Part shown: piece after piece, positions 17,793 through 25,706 of the stretch
Layout: each line of letters begins with the position of its first letter
Numbering within the stretch: position 1 is the first letter of the stretch
From: Bifidobacterium bombi DSM 19703
Lineage (GTDB): Bacteria > Actinomycetota > Actinomycetes > Actinomycetales > Bifidobacteriaceae
DNA length: 64,000 bases
Assembly: GCF_000737845.1 (NCBI RefSeq)
Contig: NZ_ATLK01000001.1
Coordinates: forward strand, 1,240,001-1,304,000
Reading direction: 5' to 3'
Made by a program: the position numbers and the translations under genes
Notes under the pieces: model-generated
Told to the model about the DNA's origin: nothing
Databases searched by the model: none
What the model saw: only the letters and a program-made list of their open reading frames with translations

Positions 17793-17993
17793 ATGAAGTT
17801 CGGAATGCGAAAACCCAGTATCAAGCGGTCCATCAGCGCCAGGACGACAGGAAGAATGAAACGAGAGGTCAAAAAAACATTGATTCCGGGATACGGCAAA
17901 AAAGGTATAGGCTGGGTCAAGAACCCCAGAAAGGCCGCGTACAACAAGATTTACCACAAGACCACATTCAGTCTCTGGGATTTATTCAAATAA
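17793..17993 (+). CDS. Very basic 66-residue protein, paralogue B
   Basis: Paralogue of the protein at 15949-16149, with ten substitutions, seven of them conservative (Val/Ile, Arg/Lys, Leu/Met, Met/Ile, Phe/Trp types). The start at 17793 has GGGAGA upstream; a longer reading from 17739 would overlap the preceding gene. Again it is the last gene before a terminator (18001-18018) and directly follows a gene for a surface protein with a small C-terminal domain. The repeated arrangement is better evidence for a functional link than the sequence itself, in which no known domain is recognised. Confidence 0.75.
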   Translation: MKFGMRKPSIKRSISARTTGRMKREVKKTLIPGYGKKGIGWVKNPRKAAYNKIYHKTTFSLWDLFK

Positions 17994-18000
17994 TAATAAG

Positions 18001-18018
18001 GCCCCGCTTCGGCGGGGC
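18001..18018 (+). terminator. Rho-independent terminator after paralogue B
   Basis: GCCCCGC and GCGGGGC enclose a TTCG tetraloop, followed by TTCTCGTT. Standard terminator, very like the core of the one at 16162-16205. Confidence 0.8.
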
Positions 18019-18026
18019 TTCTCGTT

Positions 18027-18517
18027 ATACCCATGATTAAAATCAGTGCGGGTCCGATCAGCGAGCGCCTGACATTGATATTGATATAGGGAACGGTATT
18101 GCTGTTATGACATGTTCCATTGTTTTTCGGAAACGTTGCTATTCCAATAAGTCCAAATGCGCCGACACACCGTTCAGACTCTGTGATTCGTGTTTAAATC
18201 CTTACAATTCCAACGAAAAACAGTAGGCTCCTGCATAATCGTCATTTTTCATTGATAGAGAGGAAGTGGTGGACCAAGACCCCAGGTCGACCGGCCAACA
18301 TGGCAAGTCATGCTTGCTGGCCCAAATCCCACCAGGTTCCACCCGCTATTATTCCCCATTGAATCTATGGTCTGGCTTGTCTTGATCTCGGACTGTTGCG
18401 AGACTTTCACCGATATGCGGTTACTCATCTCAATGACGTCCGCAGTCGCAAAATAATTTTTGCATTTGGTGTGCATGTGACCTGATTTACGGATTTTCCG
18501 AAGACTTGAAGCAACCC
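18027..18517. other. Intergenic region, no gene seen
   Basis: About 490 bases with no supported ORF. An imperfect inverted repeat around GGCCAACATGGCAAG/CTTGCTGGCC (about 18293-18325) is the only structure noticed. The base composition is mixed and the region may be decayed mobile DNA next to the tRNA. Confidence 0.4.
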
Positions 18518-18550
18518 GAAAACTCAATGTTTCCAAAGGTTTCATTGAGT
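18518..18550 (-). terminator. tRNA-Arg terminator
   Basis: On the minus strand ACTCAATG and CATTGAGT (18550-18543 and 18529-18522) form a stem followed by TTTTCGGG, directly at the tRNA 3' end. Confidence 0.65.
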
Positions 18551-18622
18551 GGGCTGAATGGGATTCGAACCCACGACCTTCTGTTCCGGAGACAGACGCT
18601 CTATCCACTGAGCTACCAGCCC
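18550..18622 (-). tRNA. tRNA-Arg (anticodon CCG)
   Basis: The 73 bases fold as a cloverleaf: acceptor GGGCTGG/TCAGCCC, D arm with AGCTCAGTGGATAGAGC, anticodon stem TCTGT/ACAGA around CTCCGGA (anticodon CCG, reading CGG), and T arm GTGGG-TTCGAAT-CCCAT (last pair wobble). CCA is not encoded. No att duplication is seen beside it. Confidence 0.93.
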
Positions 18623-18738
18623 TCAGCCCGACTTATTGTACACGCCGTACCGACCAAGTCCCGACCGAATCAGTAAACCTCGTAAGCATTTTGCCCGGTT
18701 ACGCGACATGAAGACCATAAAGTCGCTAGAATCGTGAT

Positions 18739-19392
18739 ATGAACGATTCGAACGCTATGGACGGAATACCCGGTCAGGTCAAGGAATTCGAGTATGACAG
18801 GCGGTTCTTCTGCCATGCGATGCCAGGCGAACTCGACGACGGGTCGGCACCTATGCTCATCGTGCAGAGCTACTACGTGGATAGCGACAACTATGCGCTC
18901 CGCGTGCGCCTCATCAGCCACAGCCTGCACATCGAGATGACCCCGTACACCGATCCGGAAAACGTGCTGCGCGAGCACAGGGACGACTTCACGTACGGTT
19001 CGGTCACCGTCAAAGGCCCGTCGGTCGGCGGCACGCGATATGAAGCCGAAAAGGAGATCGACGCATCGATCGCCGCGGAACTAATCCGCCGCGGCGGCAC
19101 GGACATCATCAAAAACCGTTACAACGCATGGGTCGGCGAGGACGGATGGGACATCGACATCTTCGGAGGCGCGAACCATCCACTTGTAATCGCCGAGGCG
19201 AAGCGCAACAGGCCGGTGACAAACCTCGTGATCCCAGACTTCTGCGTCACCGAAATCACCGACCAGGCACGATTCTCCAACGACGGACTGGCTGCACGCC
19301 CCTTCAATGAGTGGCAAGCCGAATTCATGAAGGAGCTGGCCGAGCAAGGCCCTCATTTCGAGCAGATCTACGGTCGCAACCGCATGGAATAG
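18739..19392 (+). CDS. CYTH-domain protein
   Basis: A 217-residue protein of the triphosphate tunnel metalloenzyme superfamily. The N-terminal EFEYDRRFF stands where the family has the ExExK metal-binding strand, with Arg for the last Lys; later strands hold alternating charged residues (YALRVRLISH, GTRYEAEKEID) and the C-terminal VIAEAKRNRPV, PDFCVTEITDQARFSNDGLA segment is typical. Members hydrolyse inorganic or organic triphosphates or act as class IV adenylate cyclases; which applies is unknown. TAGAAT at 18727-18732 ends 6 bases before the ATG and no ribosome site is visible, suggesting a leaderless mRNA. Confidence 0.75.
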   Translation: MNDSNAMDGIPGQVKEFEYDRRFFCHAMPGELDDGSAPMLIVQSYYVDSDNYALRVRLISHSLHIEMTPYTDPENVLREHRDDFTYGSVTVKGPSVGGTRYEAEKEIDASIAAELIRRGGTDIIKNRYNAWVGEDGWDIDIFGGANHPLVIAEAKRNRPVTNLVIPDFCVTEITDQARFSNDGLAARPFNEWQAEFMKELAEQGPHFEQIYGRNRME

Positions 19393-19549
19393 GGCGTGAG
19401 CCGACGAAGAGTCCCACGTCACCGAAGTTTCCGCGCAACCAAAGTACCGCCAGTGCTGAAGAGCTATCGCACAGCCAAAATACCGAAGAGTGCCGCACAG
19501 CCGAAGAGTGGTAAACCATCGCTGAACGAAACCCGATTCCGTTTCTGAC

Positions 19550-20083
19550 ATGGCCTCCATAGCGGCGTACTGCTCACCCGGCACCCAAGGGGTGCAAAGT
19601 CTGGTCACGGTTGTGGAGGTGCTGCAAGTGGCATTGATCGTGGCGGCGTTGGAAATGTTCGTGCCACTGATGCCCACATGGGAGCGGCTCAACCTTGCCC
19701 GGAGCCGCTGGAGAGCCCTGGCGGTAGCCTGCATCTGCATGGCGGCTCCGCCTGCGATGATTCTGACGGCGGGCGGCGCGAAAACCTCGTTGATCGTTCT
19801 GGCGGTCAACATCACGATCGAGGCTTCACTGTCTCTTCTGGGCATGGCCTTACCGGGCAACTTCTACGGACTGTTCCTCGGCCTGACGATTACGGCCGCC
19901 AACCTGTTCACTCAGAATCTCCAACTGCGGACCGGCTGGGCGCTACATCTGTACAACCCCATTGAGGGAGTACAGGTCCTCGGCTTCGTCGCCGTGAGCG
20001 TTGCGGCGGTTATTCTGACCTGCCTGGCGGTCGGATTATGGTCGGCGAGCGCAGGGAGAGGAATCTGGAGGTTGTCGATCTGA
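19550..20083 (+). CDS. Membrane protein of unknown function
   Basis: Not recognised. The 177 residues have about five hydrophobic segments (for example VVEVLQVALIVAALEMFVPL, WRALAVACICMAAPPAMIL, SLIVLAVNITIEASLSLLG, VLGFVAVSVAAVILTCLAVG) joined by short loops. There is no ribosome site of note before the ATG. It could be the remains of a transporter permease. It converges on cydC and is followed by two tandem-repeat arrays. Confidence 0.5.
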   Translation: MASIAAYCSPGTQGVQSLVTVVEVLQVALIVAALEMFVPLMPTWERLNLARSRWRALAVACICMAAPPAMILTAGGAKTSLIVLAVNITIEASLSLLGMALPGNFYGLFLGLTITAANLFTQNLQLRTGWALHLYNPIEGVQVLGFVAVSVAAVILTCLAVGLWSASAGRGIWRLSI

Positions 20084-20100
20084 ACGGCCTCCTACCGCAC

Positions 20101-20160
20101 ATGTTGGAATACAAGAACATGTGTTGGAATACAAGAACATGTGTTGGAATACAAGAACAT
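20101..20160. repeat. Three tandem 20-bp palindromic repeats
   Basis: Three head-to-tail copies of GTGTTGGAATACAAGAACAT (the first begins AT instead of GT). Each copy has complementary ends, ATGTT and AACAT, so each is also an imperfect dyad, as in operator or iteron arrays. Confidence 0.85.
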
Positions 20161-20298
20161 ACTAGACGCACGAAACGTACGTACCCAAACCTATTCGTAC
20201 CGAATGAACCGGTTACAACCACTCGAACCCCGAGCAATAGACGGCAGAACCAGTCATAGCAACAGCACATCGAAAGTGTCATGCGCGGCAGTGCACAC

Positions 20299-20404
20299 GC
20301 GCAACCACGGCTCACAGCGCAACCACGGCTCACAGCGCAACCACGGCAGCACAACCACGGCTCACAGCGCAACCACGGCAGCACAACCACGGCTCACAGC
20401 GCAA
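20299..20404. repeat. 18/32-bp tandem repeat reaching the cydC stop
   Basis: Two copies of GCGCAACCACGGCTCACA (20299-20316, 20317-20334) are followed by two 32-base composite copies (20335-20366, 20367-20398) and a partial one. The last copy includes the cydC stop codon (20394-20396). Confidence 0.85.
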
Positions 20405-22358
20405 CTAGGTCCCCTACGTCAAGCCGGTACATCTCGCGGAACCGAGGATTGCTCTCATACAGATCGGCAGGCCGCCCCTGCATGGCGATGCGCCCCGACT
20501 CCAGGAACACCACGTTGTCCGCGTCTTCGAGACCCTGCAGGTGGTGCGTGACCCACAGAAGGGTACGCGAACCCACGGCCTGCATCATCTGCGCCATCAC
20601 CTCACGCTCGGTGATGGGGTCAAGGCCTATCGTCGGTTCGTCAAGCAACACCACAGGATTGTCCTTGAGTACGATGCGGGCGAGCGCCAGCCGCTGGCGT
20701 TGGCCGCCTGAAAGCCGCTGTCCCGACTCCTCTATCGACGCATCCAATCCACCCGGCAACGCATGTACCGCATCGTCGAGCTGCACCGCCCTCAATGCCG
20801 CCCACACCTCGTCGTCGCTGGCCTGCGGCACGCCCATGCGCACGTTCTGCCCGACCGTGGTGTTGAACAGGAACGCCTGCTGATTAAGGTATCCGAAAAT
20901 CTTCGGACGCTCATTCTGAAGTGCCATGACGGGAATGCCGTTGACACTGATTTCCCCGCTGACCGGCTGTAGGTCGCCCAGCAGCAGTTGCAGGATCGTG
21001 GTCTTGCCTTCGCCGCTTGGCCCGAGCAGGGCGACCTTCTCCCCGCAGCCGATATGCAGCGAGAAGTCATCGAGCAGCACCGGCTGCCCGGGGCCATACG
21101 AGAAGGTGACATGGCTGAAATCGATGCTTTCCACCGGCCCTTCAAGCTTCTGCTGAGGCACTGGCTCCACCTGCCGGGCTTCGACACGCTCGCTCAGATC
21201 ATTGAGGTGCGTTATCGAATCGGTGTAAAGCGGAACTTCGGCCGCAGCCTGCGCCACGGCGATGAAACAGTCCACCAACGGGAAGACGGCGAGCACCACG
21301 GCGGCCGCGAAGTTCGCCAGCGACTTCGAGCTGGTCATCGTCAGATCAGCCCCCACAAGCAGCCCCACCGCGATGATGCCGAAGATCATCTGTATGGCGA
21401 AGTTGCGCCAACGCTCGAAGGACTTCTGCGCCGCCTTGCTGGCGGTCACCTCGGCGAAATCCTGAACTCCGATGTTCGCGAACTCCCCCTCGCGCCTGGT
21501 GATGATCCAGTCGCTCAGCCCAAGGTAACTCTCCGTGACCTGCGTGTATTCGTCACGCTGCCTAGCCTTTTCCAACAGATAATGACCGTCGGAGAAGGTC
21601 AGCGAAACCAGCGGTATCAAAACCAGCACCAGAGCCAGCATGACGAACAGCATCAGGCTCGACACCCAGGAAAACACGCCCATGGCAAGCGTCACCACCA
21701 GCCACATCACATATGCCACGATGGTGGGGAAGATGGTGCGCAGATAGAAGTTCTCAAGATGGTCAAGGTCGTCGGCAAGCAGGCTCAGAACCGTTCCCGT
21801 GCGCTCATGCTCAGTCAGGAACGCGGCGTCCCTCGAAAGCGTGTCGTAAAGCTGCACGCGCAGTTTGGAGACCACATGGAGCACCCAGTCGTGACTTTTG
21901 ATGCGTTCGACGTATTTGAACGCCGGACGTCCGATGCCAAAGGCGCGGGTAAGCACGATGGGTACATAGACCATAAGAATGTTGTACGGGTGCCGCGCCG
22001 AACGGCTGATGAGGTAGCCGGAGGTGAACATGAGGCCTGCACCGCACACGAAGGTCATGACACCAAGAAAGAAGATAAGCGCCAACCTGAGCTTGTTGTG
22101 CTTGAGATACGGCCAGAACCAGTGGTCATGATGCCAAATGCCTCGGTAATCCGTACGTTTCGCAGCACTGGAAGTCTTCACGCTTCGCGCCGGGCCGAAA
22201 CCAGCCTCCTTCATGAGTTTGGTGCCGTCGCCAACGGCGGGGGTTGTGCCCGTCCTCCCGCATGCATCGGTGATTGTGTCGGTACCCTTCATACCGTCAG
22301 TGTCCATCGTCCCGGCTTTACCGTCACGTTTGGTCGTTCTACTTGCGGTATCCGTCAA
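20394..22358 (-). CDS. cydC: Thiol reductant ABC exporter subunit CydC
   Basis: Half of the CydDC heterodimer that exports cysteine/glutathione-type thiols needed to assemble cytochrome bd. An N-terminal six-helix membrane domain (LRLALIFFLGVMTFVCGAGLMF onward) is followed by an ATPase domain: Walker A GPSGEGKTT, signature LSGGQRQR, Walker B VVLLDEPT and His switch VTHH. GGGAGGT lies 8 bases before a TTG at 22358; the ATG at 22379 has no such site, so the TTG is preferred. The first 65 residues are a Thr/Asp/Gly-rich extension not usual for CydC. It overlaps cydD by 20 bases, so translation is probably coupled. Confidence 0.9.
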   Translation of the reverse strand: MTDTASRTTKRDGKAGTMDTDGMKGTDTITDACGRTGTTPAVGDGTKLMKEAGFGPARSVKTSSAAKRTDYRGIWHHDHWFWPYLKHNKLRLALIFFLGVMTFVCGAGLMFTSGYLISRSARHPYNILMVYVPIVLTRAFGIGRPAFKYVERIKSHDWVLHVVSKLRVQLYDTLSRDAAFLTEHERTGTVLSLLADDLDHLENFYLRTIFPTIVAYVMWLVVTLAMGVFSWVSSLMLFVMLALVLVLIPLVSLTFSDGHYLLEKARQRDEYTQVTESYLGLSDWIITRREGEFANIGVQDFAEVTASKAAQKSFERWRNFAIQMIFGIIAVGLLVGADLTMTSSKSLANFAAAVVLAVFPLVDCFIAVAQAAAEVPLYTDSITHLNDLSERVEARQVEPVPQQKLEGPVESIDFSHVTFSYGPGQPVLLDDFSLHIGCGEKVALLGPSGEGKTTILQLLLGDLQPVSGEISVNGIPVMALQNERPKIFGYLNQQAFLFNTTVGQNVRMGVPQASDDEVWAALRAVQLDDAVHALPGGLDASIEESGQRLSGGQRQRLALARIVLKDNPVVLLDEPTIGLDPITEREVMAQMMQAVGSRTLLWVTHHLQGLEDADNVVFLESGRIAMQGRPADLYESNPRFREMYRLDVGDLVAL

Positions 22359-24333
22359 TCTGGTTACCTCCCATCTCATCGATAAGCGCGTCCAATGCGC
22401 CCCCGGTGCCGATCAGCTCGTCTGGGCGGCCTTGCTCGACCACATGCCCCTGGTCAAGCACCACCACCTGATCCACATCAGCGAGCCAGTGCAAACGATG
22501 CGTTGCAAAAATGACGAGATGCCTGTCCATGATTGGCAGCAGCGTCTTCTTGAGTTCATATTCGGTTTCGATGTCCAGGTGCGCCGTCGGCTCGTCGAAG
22601 ATGAGGATCTCGCGCGAACTGTCCAACAGCACCCGAGCCAAGGCGATGCGCTGCGCCTGCCCCCCGCTGATGCCTCGGTTCCCTTCGCCTATGGCGGTTT
22701 GAAGACGTTCCGGTAGTTCGTCAAGCCATCCATCGAGTCCTGCTTGGCTCGCGGCAGCCGCCACCGCACCGTCGTCGGCGTCCGGAACATAGAAACGGAT
22801 GTTGTCTGCGATGGTGCCGCTGAAAATGTATGGCGTCTGCGGAATGTAACTGATATGGCGCTGCCAGGCGAGAGCGTTGAAATGCCGCAGTTCCATGCCA
22901 TCCAGCGTGATTTCCCCCGAATCGGGAACGTTGAAGCCGGCTAAGAGGTTCACCAACGTCGACTTGCCGGCACCGGAGCGCCCGACCACCGCCACCTTCT
23001 CATAACCATGCAACCGGAACGAAATATCATGCAGAGCATCTGGAATCGAATCAGCATCGTTGCACTTCGCAGCTTCGACATCACCGGACTTCGCGGCTTC
23101 GACGCCACCATCAGTGCCAACGCCACCATCGGCACCGCCATCAGTGCCGCCACCGTCCTTCCTGTCTCGAGCGCGTCTCGCGCTTGTGCGTCGCTTCCTC
23201 CTGGCAGAGTCGCCCGTATCACGTTGCTGCTCGACGGCCTGCATGGCCACGGAATGGCCGGCGACCTGTGCCGCCGCCGAATTCTCCGCGGCCGGGGCGA
23301 CGCCGTCATATGCGAAGTCAAGGCCACGGATGTCCAACGTACTCTCTGAGGTCCACCCATCCCATTTGAGAGCCTCATCGGCCTCGTTCTGCGCAAGACC
23401 AAGGAAATGCATCACATCGCCCAGGGCGTTCTTGCCATTCAGCGTGGCGTGGTAGTTTTCACCGAAGGCACGGATCGGCATGAAGTATTCGGGGGCCAGA
23501 ATCAAAGCGAAAAGCGCCGGAAAGAGGACGATTGTCCCATTAATCAGCCCTATGCCAAGGAATACCGCCATGATGGCGATGCCCAGCGTGGCGAAGAAAT
23601 CAAGGGCGAACGTGGATGTCATGGCGACGGCGATGACGCTGATGGTGCGTTTACGGAACTGCTCGCTCGTCGAATATATCTCATCCTCATATCCCTCGCT
23701 CATGCCGAGCATTTTCAGTGTAGGCAGGCCGAGGATGCTGTCGACAAACTTCGAATTGAGTATCTTGAACTGGGCGTACTGCTTGTTTGACCGATCGCGG
23801 GCGGCCAGCCCTAGAATCACCATGAAAAAGATGAGCAGAGGGAACATAAGCAGTAAGATCAACCCGCTGACCCCGTTCTGAAGCCAAACGAACACCAGCA
23901 CCACAAGGGGCACCAGCATCATGTCAAGCATCTTCGGCAGGACTATCTGCACGTAGCTTTTGACTTCATCCAGCCCGTCGATGAGCATGGTCACGGTGGA
24001 TCCGGTACCTCTTGCGGCAAGGGCGGAAGGGCCAAGCCTGAATACCTTGGATTGGATGCGCGGGCGCAGCTCGCATACGACCTCATCCCCCTGACGTGCG
24101 GCTATCCGCTGCTTGGCGACATCACAGAGCTGTCGCAAGGTGTAGCAAGCCAGGAAAACCAGAATCGGCATGCCCAACGTATGCAGGGCATGAAGCTTCC
24201 ATACCTCCACCAGCCCCCACGTGAGCCCATACGTCTGACCCACGATGCAGAACGCCTGAACAAACGACAGCGCGGCGAGCAACGTCATACTGCGACGCAC
24301 TCCCGAGAATGTAAACAGACTTTTATCTATCAT
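22339..24333 (-). CDS. cydD: Thiol reductant ABC exporter subunit CydD
   Basis: Partner of CydC. Membrane helices in the first 320 residues (ALSFVQAFCIVGQTYGLTWG, MMLVPLVVLVFVWLQNG) precede an ATPase domain with Walker A GRSGAGKST, signature SGGQAQR, Walker B ILIFDEPTAH and HRLHW as switch. Between the first ATPase strand (residues about 350-355) and the rest of the domain sits an insertion of about 65 residues rich in Arg, then Gly/Asp (KDGGGTDGGADGGVGTDGG). The ORF is open throughout. AAAGGT precedes the ATG. It is transcribed away from cydAB after a terminator, so it has its own promoter in the 24334-24573 gap. Confidence 0.9.
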   Translation of the reverse strand: MIDKSLFTFSGVRRSMTLLAALSFVQAFCIVGQTYGLTWGLVEVWKLHALHTLGMPILVFLACYTLRQLCDVAKQRIAARQGDEVVCELRPRIQSKVFRLGPSALAARGTGSTVTMLIDGLDEVKSYVQIVLPKMLDMMLVPLVVLVFVWLQNGVSGLILLLMFPLLIFFMVILGLAARDRSNKQYAQFKILNSKFVDSILGLPTLKMLGMSEGYEDEIYSTSEQFRKRTISVIAVAMTSTFALDFFATLGIAIMAVFLGIGLINGTIVLFPALFALILAPEYFMPIRAFGENYHATLNGKNALGDVMHFLGLAQNEADEALKWDGWTSESTLDIRGLDFAYDGVAPAAENSAAAQVAGHSVAMQAVEQQRDTGDSARRKRRTSARRARDRKDGGGTDGGADGGVGTDGGVEAAKSGDVEAAKCNDADSIPDALHDISFRLHGYEKVAVVGRSGAGKSTLVNLLAGFNVPDSGEITLDGMELRHFNALAWQRHISYIPQTPYIFSGTIADNIRFYVPDADDGAVAAAASQAGLDGWLDELPERLQTAIGEGNRGISGGQAQRIALARVLLDSSREILIFDEPTAHLDIETEYELKKTLLPIMDRHLVIFATHRLHWLADVDQVVVLDQGHVVEQGRPDELIGTGGALDALIDEMGGNQIDGYRK

Positions 24334-24573
24334 TTGAGAACCTTTGCCCCAAGCAGCCGCACCTCACATCCGATGCGCCCCGGTGATTGATCGAGGGGGC
24401 CACCATCCGACCACGTTCGACCCCATCCACCAGCAAACCTTCAGACGGACGGTTTTTCCACCGTACGTTTCACAGCCCACTGTGTACTTCATACCTTAAC
24501 ATCCATGGTCTCCGCGCAAGGACTCGAAACCATCAAGCGAAAAATCGATTGAAATGGATACCACACCAATATG

Positions 24574-24633
24574 GATGTGCCCGACATCCAACCCGACACC
24601 AACAGGCACCGGAGGCAGGACATCGGGCACGTC
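24574..24633 (-). terminator. Terminator-like hairpin after cydB
   Basis: Two 16-base arms (24574-24589 and 24618-24633) pair around GTGCCCGA/TCGGGCAC with three mismatches. It separates cydAB from cydDC. The rest of the 24334-24662 gap holds only the presumed cydDC promoter. Confidence 0.55.
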
Positions 24634-24662
24634 ACCGACCATTTCAAAACCGTTTCAATGAA

Positions 24663-25706
24663 TCACACTTGAGACGGCGCGGCGGAAACGGCAGGAGCCT
24701 GCGCATAGACCAGACGCTTGCGCTGGATGTAGTAGCTCCAGCTGAAGTACACGAGGACGATCGGCAGGAAGATGCACAGCACGATGCTCATGGCCTTCAA
24801 CGTGTAGGGCGAGGCTACGGCGGTCGTGTAGAGCAGGCTCTTCGAGGCGTCTTTCGCGATCATGACGCGGGGGAACATGCCGTTGAAGATGAACGCGATC
24901 ACACCGGCGAGCGTTACGCCCGAAGCGATGAACGCCCAACCGCCGCGCTTCTTCGTAGCGGCAACATGGCCGCAGATCGTGGCAGCAAGAATCACCACGG
25001 TGATGAACAGCGAGGACCACGTGCGCTTCTGGTAGAAGTCGGTGAAGAAGAAGGCCAGGATGACGAACACGACCAAGGCCGGGTAAGCGATCCAGTAGAC
25101 CTTCTCACTGACGTTGAGCATGTGACGGGAGTCTTCCTTGTCAAGCTTGAGACTCAGGAAGTGCAGCCCGTGCACGAAGCTGAAGAACACCACGGCCACG
25201 CCTCCGACGATCGACAACAGGTTGACGACATCGAAGAAACCAGCATGGACGTTCTGCTTGGCATCCATCGGCACGCCCTGGATGAGGCTGGTGAGCATCA
25301 TGCCAAGGAAGAACGGCGGCAGAACACTTCCCAAGAAGTTGGCCCACTGCCAGACGTTGCGTTCCGAATCGGTTATAGAATGGGCGGCAAATTCGAAGGA
25401 CACCCCACGAAGGATGAGCCCGACGAGCACCAGGAAGAGCAGGATGTAGTACCCCGAAAACAGGCTTGCATACCACAATGGGAAGGCTGCGAACATGGCG
25501 CCGCCGGCGGTGATGAGCCACACTTCGTTGCCATCCCAATGCGGGCCGATCGCCCGCATATAGATGGCGCGCTCATCACCGTTGCGCGCGACCAGGCGCG
25601 TGGCGATACCTACGCCGAAATCGATTCCGCCTAGGAAGAGGAAAATCGCGAACAACAACGCGATGACAAAGAACCACAGCAGTTGCAGGAAATCAACCAT
25701 ACTCAT
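24663..25706 (-). CDS. cydB: Cytochrome bd oxidase subunit II
   Basis: Membrane subunit of the bd quinol oxidase. The 347 residues begin with FLFLGGIDFGVGI, the usual first helix, followed by the acidic loop IYMRAIGPHWDGNEVWLITAGG and six or more further helices. Its ATG overlaps the cydA stop by four bases (ATGA), indicating translational coupling; AAAGGTGG lies 9 bases upstream. It binds no haem itself but shields the site formed in CydA. Confidence 0.94.
   Translation of the reverse strand: MSMVDFLQLLWFFVIALLFAIFLFLGGIDFGVGIATRLVARNGDERAIYMRAIGPHWDGNEVWLITAGGAMFAAFPLWYASLFSGYYILLFLVLVGLILRGVSFEFAAHSITDSERNVWQWANFLGSVLPPFFLGMMLTSLIQGVPMDAKQNVHAGFFDVVNLLSIVGGVAVVFFSFVHGLHFLSLKLDKEDSRHMLNVSEKVYWIAYPALVVFVILAFFFTDFYQKRTWSSLFITVVILAATICGHVAATKKRGGWAFIASGVTLAGVIAFIFNGMFPRVMIAKDASKSLLYTTAVASPYTLKAMSIVLCIFLPIVLVYFSWSYYIQRKRLVYAQAPAVSAAPSQV

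Noticed and set aside
18249-18608. 119-codon minus-strand ORF overlapping tRNA-Arg
   Set aside because: Runs through the tRNA and its terminator; no ribosome site.
18550-18622. tRNA-Arg as an attachment site of the 15-18 kb locus
   Set aside because: No duplicated tRNA end was found on the far side of the locus and no integrase lies between.
20299-20404. CRISPR array
   Set aside because: Repeats are contiguous, without unique spacers, and no cas genes are near.
20988-22385. 465-codon plus-strand ORF opposite cydC
   Set aside because: Antisense of the ABC transporter; no motif or ribosome site.
24387-25634. 415-codon plus-strand ORF opposite cydB
   Set aside because: Antisense image of a hydrophobic gene, rich in His/Asp/Glu; cydB is unambiguous.
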